Below are positions 49,901 through 61,649 of a DNA stretch of 64,000 bases, in pieces. The stretch covers positions 6,758,001 through 6,822,000 of the forward strand of contig NC_039508.1 of NCBI RefSeq assembly GCF_003672135.1, in the 5' to 3' direction. The position numbers and the translations under genes were made by a program. The notes beneath the pieces are model-generated. The model did no database searches and was not told the DNA's origin. It saw only the letters and a list, made by a program, of their open reading frames with translations. Position 1 is the stretch's first letter. Every line of letters begins with the position of its first letter. Source of the stretch: Ooceraea biroi (Eukaryota; Arthropoda; Insecta; Hymenoptera; Formicidae).

Positions 49901-52900
49901 TTCAAGCATCTCTTTCCGTCTTATTGAGAGTAAAAAAGTTACGAAGATTCTCATTACGCATGAATTTGAATAAACTCCAAATAAGAGAAAGATTAATATC
50001 ACAATTTTTTATTGATATTATGATATTAATAGATTGTGATATCGTTGTCGCAATAAGACATTAACGGATCCACCTCCCGTTCCGTTTCTACCGATAATGA
50101 TGTCTTTGCCAAGTAGCGGTAAGGCTTATATCGGGATATAAAGCGTGTGCCAGAGCGATATACGATATCGTTGTGAGATTAAGCGCAGAAACTTCGCTAA
50201 TGACCTGTTCCATCGAGCAGTTCCGGTATATAGGTGTTCTCCATCTGCAGCGAAGATGGTTGCTGGTGGATTCCCTTGTTCATTTCCGAAATGAAGACGT
50301 CCTGGATCTTCCTGGCAGTCGCCGCGGAAAATCGCATCTTCGCCACATGGTTCTCGATCTGCCAGTAAAAGTATTTTTCTCTTTGAAAAACTCGTTGCAC
50401 ATTTAATAGCATGCTACGTGCACGTTTCATTTTGTTGATTCTTGCTAAATATTAAAAGAAAAGTTGCATTATAATTTTTGTTTAAAGCTCAGCAATAACG
50501 TCTCGACTATGACGTCATTCTAGAGAAAGAACATTTTATTTTTTACTTCAAGATCTTTATTGCATGTCGACTTAATCTTTATGGCGATCCCGTCATCGCT
50601 ATTCTGTAAAAAAAAAGAAAACTTTCCACGATCCATAAATCTTGCCGGCACCTCGGCAAACATATCCCGCGGTGCTTGAAACAGGCGGTATTGTTTACAC
50701 TGTCGTGTTATTACGCAGTTTCTAACAGGATTCTAAATAGACAGAGAGCTGAGAGAAACTCATGCCTTCTCCCGCAGTGTACGAAGATATGCTGAATTAA
50801 TTACATCTGGCGTAACAAACAGGATTTACATTACATTTACACATACACGCACATTCGAATGGACGTATCGCTGTTTGAATATTCTTCCGTAACGAGATTA
50901 ATATACGTCGTTGTCTTTTAACGTGTCACGTGACGTATATGTATGACGTTCATCAAAAACAGCTGCTTATATTATTATGTACAAGTAACGGAAGTTGATA
51001 CAATAAATTTGCATATATTATTTTCCTTATGAATCAATTGTTTTGAAAGAAGAAACTATTCGCGTTAGCACTACGTATGCCTACGAGGCTACGCTGAGTA
51101 CTTCGTATATCAAAGCAAATAATTGTAACGCAATTGCGTGAAGAAATGTCAAGCGCGATTTTACATAGGTATATTGCTTTGTCATTTCTTTTTTAGTTTA
51201 TATCGACGTTTACAATGTTACTTAAATTGCGCCAAAAATAATGTTGCAAATTTATACAATCCTGTTTTGTAATGATAATAGCTTTTAGATATAACACTAA
51301 GAGTGAAAAATGTTTTAGCGTAAACTAGTTTCATTTGTTAACATTACATGATTAGTCGCAAGACTCGCAAGTAATGATGCCTTTAAAATTTGATTTTAGC
51401 ATGTAAATTTATGACAAGTTTAATTACATTTGCATCGTACATTTCTCGCTTTGTAAAGTATGATAATATAAGGTAAACAATTTTCCGCGCGAATAAAATT
51501 ATTTCGTGGTTATAAATGTTGAAAAAAATACTGGATCACATTAATGCGACAGACGTCAAAACATCATTCCTTTCTCCCCGAGTTGATGGTTGCTAGAAAG
51601 ATCATGCTATCTGCACCGATAAACCGTTCACATGACTTGAACTTTTAACAACGCAGGATTTACTTCTTGATAACCCTGTGACTTAAAGAATAAGATAAAA
51701 ACCAACGATTTGTGACGGAAGCCACGATAACCCCGAAATTCGATTTAATCCAATCTTATCCGAGTTGTGTTTTAAACAATATACCAGACACATAAGCATA
51801 ATTGTTCATATGTATACTAAAAACATCTCGTAGGTCCAATTCTTCATTGATTTTTCATTGATTGAAAATTAATAAGCTTCCTGTTATTCTTACAAAATTC
51901 TAGATATACGTAATTATAATAAATTTCACTAAAAAAAGATGCTTTCAAAAAAGAGAAAGAGAGATGCTCCCAAATCTTATATTTTACTCGTTATTCAGAA
52001 ATTATTACATTTATTATTAAGTTTCACTCGACTTAATGTCCATCGAAAATATTTATCTGTAATCTCCTCATACTGCGTAAGTGTTATGTAACGTTATGTA
52101 ATATCGTACGATCCACAGATATTAGCAGTTAGAACGTATCAGATTGTTCTCTGGCGCTTCAGCCAAAAAGAAGTTCTCACGAAGAAAAATTTATCACGTT
52201 CCATGATCCACGTCTGCTATAAATTACATGATACGATATCTAATCATGTACGTGGTATGATTAGCATAGCTGAAGCGGAAAGGTACCTACGACGTCCTTT
52301 GTCATTAAATTTTTAAGTTAACAGTTTTAATTTATAGAGAATTAAAGATATCATTCATTGTAATTTATGCATAATTCAAAATCGGATGCAACAATTGAAC
52401 AGTTTCTTTTCTCGATTGGCTTTGTACATGAGAAGATAATGATATAATGATGACATAATGTTGTGTATATGAAAACAAAAAACAGGTATATAATCCAAAT
52501 AAACAATAAAGCATATAGGCTTTCTTTTTGTATCAATTTTTTAAAATGTAGATTATTTTTAATTAAACTATATTTTGAATCTATTGTTATTTCTTGAACA
52601 TCGTTATGGCTAAATCAAATATTCATTGAAGAGAGATTAATAACTTAAGGAATTAATGTTAATCATATAATAAAAAAGATTAATTAACTGCACGTAAGAA
52701 TTTCTTGCTTCTCCTATGTAATATCGTCCTTCAACTTTATCGTACGTGTATTAGTGTTATGAAAGAACAAAGGATGAACAATATGCGGAATTAAGTACCG
52801 AAGATAAAACGGATGTTATTTATGATATAAATGTAATGCGACCAACACACGCGCGCGCACGTATAAAATAGTTCTGGGATTTATACTCACCTTTTGTCGT

Positions 52901-52974
52901 CTAATATCATCTGAAAGTATCAGCCCCGATACTTGAATTACCTCGTGGAGCTTATGATCCGGAGGGACGACCAT
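46982..52974 (-). CDS. Hex-A: Hexokinase, complete, nine coding exons
   Basis: Cytosolic hexokinase: transfers phosphate from ATP to glucose and other hexoses, the first step of glycolysis. Exons in order of translation: 52974-52891, 50358-50205, 49681-49463, 49167-48848, 48546-48434, 47998-47840, 47761-47622, 47502-47369, 47071-46982. All phases join and give 470 residues, the usual size of a single-unit insect enzyme. Visible motifs are the phosphate-binding DLGGTNFR (88-95), sugar-binding FSFPM (157-161) and TKSF (174-177), the catalytic Asp in LNDTTGT (D211), LGTGSN (232-237), EWGAFGDNG (265-273), EKYIAGKYLGE (from 299), and the adenosine-site VDGSLYK (414-420) and DGSGKGAAL (449-457). 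The start MVVPPDHKLHEV follows a short 5'UTR. The exon 2 donor (ACAG/gtcatt) is weak, but phase and protein demand it. The symbol follows the Drosophila orthologue. Confidence 0.97.
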
Positions 52975-52994
52975 ATCGAAGACTTATCGAATTC
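52975..52994 (-). other. 5'UTR segment of the first coding hexokinase exon
   Basis: A good acceptor on the minus strand (tttaattttttcag) ends at 52,995, leaving 20 nt of 5'UTR before the hexokinase ATG. An upstream noncoding exon must therefore exist. The best candidate lies at 58,659-58,950. Confidence 0.65.
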
Positions 52995-52999
52995 CTGAA

Positions 53000-55900
53000 A
53001 AAATTAAATAAAAGAAATAATCAGAAAAGCTTTCGCAGAATGTCAGAATTCAGACTTGAGGCAAAGCAAGACGTATCTTTGTGCATTCAGCAATCTTTAT
53101 TTTTTTTAAATCTTAAAAAAAAGATTTAACTTAAATACGGGATATTATGATATATGTACGATAGATTTACGGCATTACAACAAAATACGTTACAAAGTTA
53201 ACGTATGTCAAGTCAACACCTCGTTAATAAAAGCTAGTTATAATTATTATTATCTATTATTAATTAATATACCATTCTGTTGTAATGCATAAATAATTAT
53301 AATATAATTTCGTTCTAAATAAAATATTATCTCGAATAGACATAATATTTACTATCTTAATTACCTTTCCCTATTATCAACACAATAAACGTCCAGTCAA
53401 TCGCAAGTGCCGTTTTATGCGTCAACAGGGTCATAACTTTATCAATATATGTCACGTATAACGAGAGAACAAATGTAATCTATCAAGCACAGTTTCTTCT
53501 CTTAAAGAATATAACGTTCCGATTTTCTCTTTTAAATCATCATTTAATAAAATTATCCTACGATAATTGATTACGTTCATTGTTCTCAGTTGGAAAGTTA
53601 GGACTGAAGAAAAATTTAGGTACATTATTTTATGATAACATAATTCTCTATGCTTCTCTATTCTCTCTATCTTCCAAATGGTTTAAGCCTTTGGTCATAA
53701 CGTACAATACTATACGCATCATAATAAATCAATTAACGTTGCCGATTAATGGAAACTCGAAAAAGTAGAGCATGCATTGTGTCAGCGATTGCATGTAGAA
53801 AAGTGTCATTAATTATTATAATACTTTACTAAACATCATATCGCTAAATTTTAAGTACATATATTATAACATGAAAATTGAAAAGATGTTGATGAGATAA
53901 CAGCGGAGCAATTAAATACAATTTTCAATATCTTCAATTTTCAATAATCAAAGTCTTAAAAAAGAACACTACTTTCATCAAAATTAATTTTTTAAATTAA
54001 AATTGGAACTACTTAATTAAAAATAATGATAATCAATTTTTACACGGTCTTAAACTAAATCACAGTGAAAAGGCTTTTAAAAAGAGAATTATCACAAAGA
54101 GAAAAAAGAGAATTATCACTGTTAAGACCATTCTGGTTGCGACCGGTTCACCGATAACGATTCTATACAAGCTCGGTTGCTCATTCAAATGGATGTAAGA
54201 GGTCTATTCTGTAAAAATGCTCTGTAATGCTGTATCTCTATAAGCTATGTAGCACTGTAGAGCAAGAGAGAAAGAGCGACGAGCGAAAAGAAGAAAGAGC
54301 TGAAGAACTAAAGAGCTACAGAGCTTATAGAGCAAAAATTTTCTTACAGAATACAGGGCTTAATTTATTCGTGGATATTTGAGCAGCTATTTATCGAATA
54401 CATATTGCCAATGCTAACGCCACGAAATTGCATTATATATATGTATATAACAACATTATATCGATGATTATTTTTATGCCTATATAAGCGATGTCATGAA
54501 AGTTAAACCAGTTTGTCGAGCTCGATTGGTTGGTTCGAATAACTTGCCTGTCTCATGTGGTCATTATGCGTAATTCTTTTCATTTTCAGTTTCTCTGATT
54601 TTACAAGCCAGAGAAATTGTGCAATCATCATTACTTAGCTCGGATGTATTTATTTTGAACATGCTGTATCATTACAACGCATTTTGAATGTAATTGCAGA
54701 TTGCAAATTTGCATGTTTAAATAATTAGTCGCAACAAATTAAACAAACCAATCGAACAATGAAATCTCTTAAAATAGGTCCATTTTCTTAAGTGTAACTT
54801 AAAAATTCGATACAAAGTGTTCTATTAGTATCAAGCATTCAATAAGTGATGCATATGTAAAAGTTCAATAATTCTTTTTTTGACATCGACTGTGAATGTG
54901 CGCTTGTCTGTCAGCTGCATCAAGATCTGAGTGAATCTGGAATCTGAGTGCGAATCTGAGGATCAGGTGGAGGAAACTGCGAAAAGCGACTAGAATATTC
55001 TGTCTGAACTACAAGCCGGTAGCGAATGAGGCTCCATTGGAATCAATTGGAAGGTGCAAAACGTCAACCGAGATAATTCAGCCAGTTGACCCGCCGTGAT
55101 GATTCTAATCCAGAGTGCAACACGCACACTCGTCGTCGCTCCCTTGTGCTCTCTCTTTCTTCCTTGATGACGAGTGAAGCATTTCACAACTACCTCGCTT
55201 CCTCGCTTCTTTGTGACAGACAGGAACTGGTGTGCGAAGTGTACTCGCAACAAGATAACGTTTCTAGAGAGTTTACCATTGACTATCCATCCTTCATTTA
55301 TCATACTCTGCATCCATCAACGCACCAATGCGTTAACAAAACTGACGCAAGCGCTGTCCACGCCGCGAGATTAATGAGACTGCAAGGATCACATATAATT
55401 TCAGCCAGCCACTTTATTGGTATTAAATGTCACGTAAGATACTTTGCGGCTTTACGGATTTCGTACAAAACTGACTCTTTAATTGATGAGATAAATTCTT
55501 TTTCCATTAAAATTTAATTAAATTCCATTCTTTTACATTTCTGATGGTTTCTTAACATTAAACATCTTGACTTCTTATTTACCTCAGTTCAAATTTCTAT
55601 TAATATTCATTTATAATTAGCAAAAATAATAAACTATTGCTGAAGTGTAACTTGTAAAAGTCTTATTTAATTATATAAATTCAAGATTGCTGTGAAATTT
55701 GTTTGAAAGGAAAATTGTATCAGAGAGTTTCGAACGAAGAATATTGCCATGTATATCAAATATATCTATTACGGAACATCCTGTATTTGAACAGATAAAT
55801 GTGTAAAGGAGCTAAGATGTTTCGTAGTATTTTAACTTCTCTGACTTTACGACGCCGTAAAATCAGAAGCTCAATATGGGGAAGTAAATCAAACTACTAC

Positions 55901-58658
55901 TACATTATTTACACGGGAATCTTTTCATGCATAAATCAATTTGCGAGACACTTTAGTGATATCGTTGTACATTCGAGATCAAAAGATAAAACAAAAGCAG
56001 GAAATATGATTTATCTTCATTGTGAGAGCAATGCGTGTAATCGATGTTGTTACAACTCTTGAAGATTAGGTCCGGCGTCAAGTGCACTTCAGTTATCTAA
56101 TCGAGTGTGCTTCTCCAAAGAGCGCAACTCTCATAAAGAATCCGTATGCCGTTTGAATAATAGGACTTTCGTAATTCATGACTATTATCGACAAGGGCAT
56201 CGGATAAATCCCAGCGAGTTCGGGAGTTCAGCGCAGAAACATTTCGATCCTGCCTCGGCGACTAACTTTTGATTACTAACATTATTTTTTAATTTAAGAG
56301 TCTAATTGCGTGTACTTATTTACTCTGGTTTCTTGCCAAGACAAAGCTTCGTTTATAATATTCCTTAGTTATATGCATTCATCCATTTCGTTCTATTGCA
56401 CATTTCTGCTTAGACTAATACGTATAAAATTCTCTTACTAACTTACTAACTTATCTTATATTTTATTCTATTTAAAAATCTAATTAAATTTTTAATTCTT
56501 GGCCTTTCGCAATTAAGAGTAGAACGCATGTACTTAAGAACAATTTAGCAAAGGGTTTAGCAAAGCGAAAGCTGAAACGACAGATTCCTGATTCTCCGAA
56601 CAAGATAGAGAAGCCGAAGTTGCATGAATGACATCATGATGATGTTGTGATAACGACTCTGTCAAACGAACGAAATGCAGCAGACGTCACGCGAGCTGGC
56701 GTAAAGTGATTTTTACAACAGTTTTAATTTGCTCGTAATTGACGCCTTAATAACATATGTCGTCTTGTAATGACTGTGACGAACTCGCAGTACGGTTCGA
56801 TATCATCTATCAGCACTCGGCTTGGTTACGGCCGAAATATCGCTGCCGACGATCTTACATCAATTATGTGATGTATTTCGAAAGCCATGCGTTGGATAAA
56901 CACGCCGATAAAGCAATGGATTGTACTTTCATTGGGAACCTTGTGATGATCGGCTAGAATGATAATTCTTATGCATACGTTCACTGTTCTGCGCGAAAAC
57001 GCGCGACTTCAATTCGAGTCTCTCAAATGCAAATGCACGCGCGTTACATTAGAATTACATGTATCAGCTGACGCATGATTTCTTTTATAAAACATACGAC
57101 AATTTTATTAATCCAGATTTTAATATGATTGTTGAGCATTTGAACTGCCAGAGACTTTGTTGAAACTTTCACGATTTTAATTAGAAAATATAATAGCGGA
57201 GTAGATCTTTTTCACAAGAAAAAACTTCGCGAAAGAAATTCAAACTCTTAACTGATTTCAACTACTCGCTTATCAAAAGCACATGCCGCGAAATAGATAA
57301 TGAGACTTTTCGTTCCGTCCGGAACGTCAAACAAAAAGAAAAAACGAGACTTTTCGCGATCTAAAAATCTAAAAATGTGCAATCTTAGAGTTTGGATCGT
57401 TAGTATTATAGCACGTTAAAATGCGCAGTTTCAATTCGAAGTTCAATGTGACAAACGCAACAAGCGGTAATTGAATATGTATTGGAAAATTTTATTCCGC
57501 GATTGAATTCCAATCGACGACAAAACATTTCTAACAAGCATTACGTATTACAAAGTGTAATATCCGGCGATAATGCATGCAACATTTCAAGGACCCACGT
57601 GGTTCTCACCGGCAAAGTAAACATCAAAGAAGTGAACCTTGCGTGTTCATGATCTGATATTGCGATGACATGATTTTAAATAATTCATTGGCGACTGTTA
57701 TTTGCCCAAATTAACGTCAAATCGCAGCATTCAGTGGATCACGATAAGCTGCGCGATTCGCAAATCCATTGGAAAATTACATTGACGAGTCCTTAACAAT
57801 TTATTTTTAAAAAGATGCTATTTCCGTAAATTTCTAATACAGTGACCCCGATTTCGTAACTACTTTGCTCGTTTTTTTTGAGTCTGTTAATAAGGAAATA
57901 GCTGTTCCTCGTAATTTATTAAAAACAAGTCAGAATGTGAAATGTAAAGCTCACTTGTATTAAAATTTATAGCGTCAGTTGCAATGTCAAGAGCACCACG
58001 GAAGTGACCTAAATCGGAAGATTGGAGTTCCAACCTCCGATCGATAGACTGCGCGTGGCATCCCCCCCGGAGCGAAATATTAGATCTCAAAAATAAAATG
58101 TTACTCGAAGCATAAATGAAAGGGAAAATTCGAGAATGATTTTAATAAATTTTTACATTGAAATTTTAAAGATCCAATTATAAATTTATTAAAAATCTGC
58201 TTTTAGTTTCAATATACTTGACACATATTATAAATGGGTGCAAAATATTAGATTACTGCACACGTAAATATCGACATCAACGAGTTTCGTATAATTCTTC
58301 AAAGAGCGAACCGTCATTTGGTCATTTACAAAAATATGTTCCGAAAAAGCACAATATTTTACGATATTTTAAAGAAGAAAAATAGATGCTTTACCAGCAA
58401 GCAAGTTACGAAAAATATTCACTTTATGTGTACATATCTTGGAAAGATGTGACATTTTATAGACAGAACATTCTACCAAAACAAGTTTCCTCAAAACCGG
58501 ACCATCTCGCAATGAATCGAGCAACAAAGCCGCGGGAGAAATTCAGCTGCGCTCGCCGGTCTCATAATCCGGCCGTGAGTATCGACAAGCTGGATTGGTC
58601 CAATCGCTCCGGCTCGCGTGACCCGGCGAGCGCATCTAAGGGCGACGCTGCGACTTAC
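53000..58658 (-). other. Probable first intron of hexokinase
   Basis: AT-rich DNA without a supported gene. It contains a fold-back repeat at 54,203-54,356 and short tandem ATCTGAG-like units at about 54,925-54,962. Frames at 54,990, 55,086 and 55,799 have no recognisable product. If the exon at 58,659 is spliced to 52,994, this is a 5.7-kb intron. Confidence 0.5.
54203..54356. repeat. Imperfect fold-back element
   Basis: The left part contains CTATTCTGTAA and CTCTATAAGCTATGTAGC. The minus strand of the right part repeats the same order (GTATTCTGTAA, then CTCTATAAGCTCTGTAGC) with gaps between blocks. The middle is purine-rich (GAGAAAGAGCGACGAGCG). It looks like a second palindromic MITE family, different in sequence from the one at 36,354. 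Confidence 0.65.
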
Positions 58659-58950
58659 CTGACCTAGGTACTTGATCTGGCACGCGGAGTTACTTCCGTT
58701 CCCCGTGGTTCTTAGCAGTTAATCTTCGCAGATCGACGACTCGCCGGCTGCTGGTCTTCCGCGTACTTCCTGTTTCTGACGCGAAGCTCTCCGGCGTGTG
58801 ATGCACCACGTGGGTGAAACAGTGAGAAATGTACTCGCGACGGTCGAGCGGCGACTGGTCGTGTCTCCGGCGAGCTCTCCGCGTGCTTCCACGACCAGCT
58901 GACCCGCGGCATCCACCACTACTAGCCACCCGCGTCACGCATACGCCCAT
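58659..58950 (-). promoter_or_regulatory. Probable noncoding first exon and promoter of hexokinase
   Basis: A GC-rich block ends on the minus strand in a consensus donor (CTAGGTCAG/gtaagtcg). No known protein reads through it, but an ATG near 58,950 opens an 86-codon upstream frame. It is the nearest strong donor upstream of the hexokinase 5'UTR acceptor on the same strand. It carries an internal E-box (CACGTG, 58,807-58,812) and has paired E-boxes just upstream. Transcript evidence would be needed to prove the splice. Confidence 0.5.
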
Positions 58951-58985
58951 ACACTCTAACTAATGCGTAAACATGTGAGCATACG

Positions 58986-59001
58986 CACGTGAATCCACGT
59001 G
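58986..59001. promoter_or_regulatory. Paired E-boxes upstream of the hexokinase first exon
   Basis: Two perfect CACGTG palindromes lie at 58,986-58,991 and 58,996-59,001, separated by 4 nt. The glucose-responsive element bound by Mondo/ChREBP-Mlx consists of two E-boxes 5 nt apart, so this is close but not exact. Single E-boxes can also bind Myc or HIF-type bHLH factors. Confidence 0.45.
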
Positions 59002-59009
59002 AATCTGCT

Positions 59010-61649
59010 CCGGGCTCCGCGTCACATCCACGTAAACACAAGACTACTATTGGCGCCTTGCGATTGGCTGATATTATTTTTGTATTGCCATCAAACTTAC
59101 GGCCATGTGCGGATTTGTTGATGAAACACAGTTTCTTGTCCCGAGTGTTTTGTGCAAATGCCGTTAAACTTCATCCTTCTCATCTTGGATCCTTGACGTT
59201 GAGTGCTTTCTATTTGCGATCAAGCCAATTGAATTAAAATTCCAATATTCTAAAATTCTAAAGTGTTAAAATAGCCTTGTATACCTTGCAGCAGTTAAAG
59301 TTGTTACGGTTGGCGATTTTCTCTCTCGAAAGTTTCTTGGAATCGCTTCCTGAAGTTTCTCAACAAGTTTTTTTTACATATCTTCGAATCTTCATAATCC
59401 AGATTTGGATCAGATTCTAAAAAGGCAATTATATTTCTGGAGAGATTACTATTCTCCGATCTCATCAAGTAAACCGGGCAGCACTGAACTGTCTGTTCAG
59501 CGGATACAGAAAAGAGGCAGTCGAGACCCTTTTTGGAAAGAAATGTGTGAGGCAAGAAACGTAGCTTTAAGTACACAGACATCGCATAAATTTTGCGCTT
59601 TGCAGTACGTTCACATTCGTTTTGAATATCATCAGATACGTTTATAATCGCACGTGGCTATTCGTAACAAGGTTGACTCATTCATTCTCAACCTGAGACT
59701 CAGGTATCATACGTACACATATGCTGCGCAGGCGTAGGTAAATGCGTCAATATATAATCAGACAAGTGATCAATCATCGCTCAAGAGAATCCGTCGTATC
59801 ACCTCCTCAGCTTTCTTATCCATTCGCCCGCACTATCTTCGAAACCGGCCTTTTGCCATATACGCGTTATCTTCAACGGTGGAAATAACAGTAAACATTG
59901 TTTTATAATCGATGCTTGCTTTCAAATAAATCTCACTAGAGACAGATATTTGCTCATTAGTATTTACGCGTGGACGCATAAGTAAATAAACAATTAAAAC
60001 GATATAAAAGAATGTAATCGACTAGCTACATATTCAAATTTGAGAAAAAATATTTTTCAATTATAAGCATGAAAAAAGTTATGTCAAATATGAATAGAAA
60101 TTTATTATTTAACAATAGCTGTTAAATAATAAATGCGCACATTAGATTATTCTAATCAAAGGCTAACAAGATTATTCTAATTAAACGTAGTCGATACGTG
60201 TATTTAAATAGAATCTACTGGTTCTCTCGTATCCAAACTCTCAAAAGACGAAGCTATAAATTTTGTGTAAATGCTTAATGATCGTTGTGATAAAAAGTTG
60301 TACGACGCGCAACGGAGATACACACGAAAATGCATACGAAATATAGTCGTACATATGTATAAGCGCATAAATGTACACATAGAGAAGCAATGAAGTAACA
60401 TCTGTCTCTGCAGACTACATAAGCTGAATGGAGTTTGATTAAAACGGTCGATATGTTTAAATTTAGACCGTTACAATTGCCCGACCCTAACAGGTCCGTA
60501 AATCATTCCCCTTTAGTAAAGACCAATCTTACATCTCTAAATACGTTTGATTGGATTGGGTTACGCTTCGTAAGACCGAATGAAATTTTAAGTATAGTTA
60601 CAAGACCACGCAATTACATGCACGGCTAATTCATTATGCATTTTTCACGATTTCACGTGAGATAGGTGGTAAACATACGATAAATGTTAATAAAATATGT
60701 AACATTTCTATTAAAAGTATAACTTATCAAGTTTTATCAAATTAATACTATTTGAGAAATCGCGAAGAGAGATAAATAACATTTATGTTATAGTATTTAA
60801 ATTAGTGGATAAATTCTTGCCAATGATTCGAGGCGAGAGTCTCGCCTCAAAAGACGTCTCTCGATGTGGTGTTCGCATGTTGTCGAAAAGATGGGAAAAA
60901 GTCGTAGAAAATGATGCAAAATACTTTGATTAATTTATGCTGCACCGCTGGTTTCATTTCAATAAAGGAAACTTGCAAATCGGCAAGAACTTAAGCACCG
61001 ACTTAATAATACACAGAAGGTAGTTAACCACCGTTTCCTGTAAATCTGTAGTATGTTCGATGAGGTTCGATGTTCGATGAAAAATTCCGCGAATGAATCG
61101 CGGGGCATTGGTACAGGGTTAATATAAGATGTCAAACATGATCAATTCGTGCAGCTCGAAAAGACAGTTTCGAAACATTTGATCCCTATACTAATTCGTC
61201 TTATTAATCTTTAAAGTATTAATAAAGCTGTATACGGATAATAGAAATCACGAATTTCAATGGATAACTCTTTTATCTGACGTAAAGCAGACTTTATTGC
61301 AACCTATAACTGTTAACAGTAACGTGATAAAAATATTGTGCGGTGTTATAAAAAGGAATACATATCATAGCAATCGCGCAAATTGATGAAAATTGCGCTA
61401 TGAAAGAAAAACATTTTGAACTCACTTTAACAAAATTTCAATTTGTTTATAGTTGTTACTTCAACAGTGTATGTGTGTGTTTTTGTTATTTTGAAATAAG
61501 TATAAAGTAAAAAAGCTAAGAAATTAACATAAAAATTACTTGCTCCTTGCACATGATTCGCATACATTTTACTACTTACTTCCGCACAGTTCTGTCATCA
61601 TAAAACGTATAAATCTACATAAAATATTTGTGTAATGAACACAAAATTA
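59010..61649. other. Intergenic DNA between hexokinase and IFT88
   Basis: AT-rich DNA with no supported gene. Overlapping frames at 59,304 (minus) and 59,405 (plus) reach 80-92 codons but match no family I recognise. It contains the palindrome at 60,830 and must hold the IFT88 3'UTR at its right end. Confidence 0.55.
60830..60848. repeat. Perfect 19-bp palindrome
   Basis: GAGGCGAGA and its exact reverse complement TCTCGCCTC flank a single G. It is a GC-rich spot in AT-rich DNA. Confidence 0.8.

Noticed and set aside
59304..59647. Overlapping frames of 92 (minus) and 80 (plus) codons
   Set aside because: Both are open over the same DNA, neither has a domain or splice borders; most likely chance or a decayed repeat.
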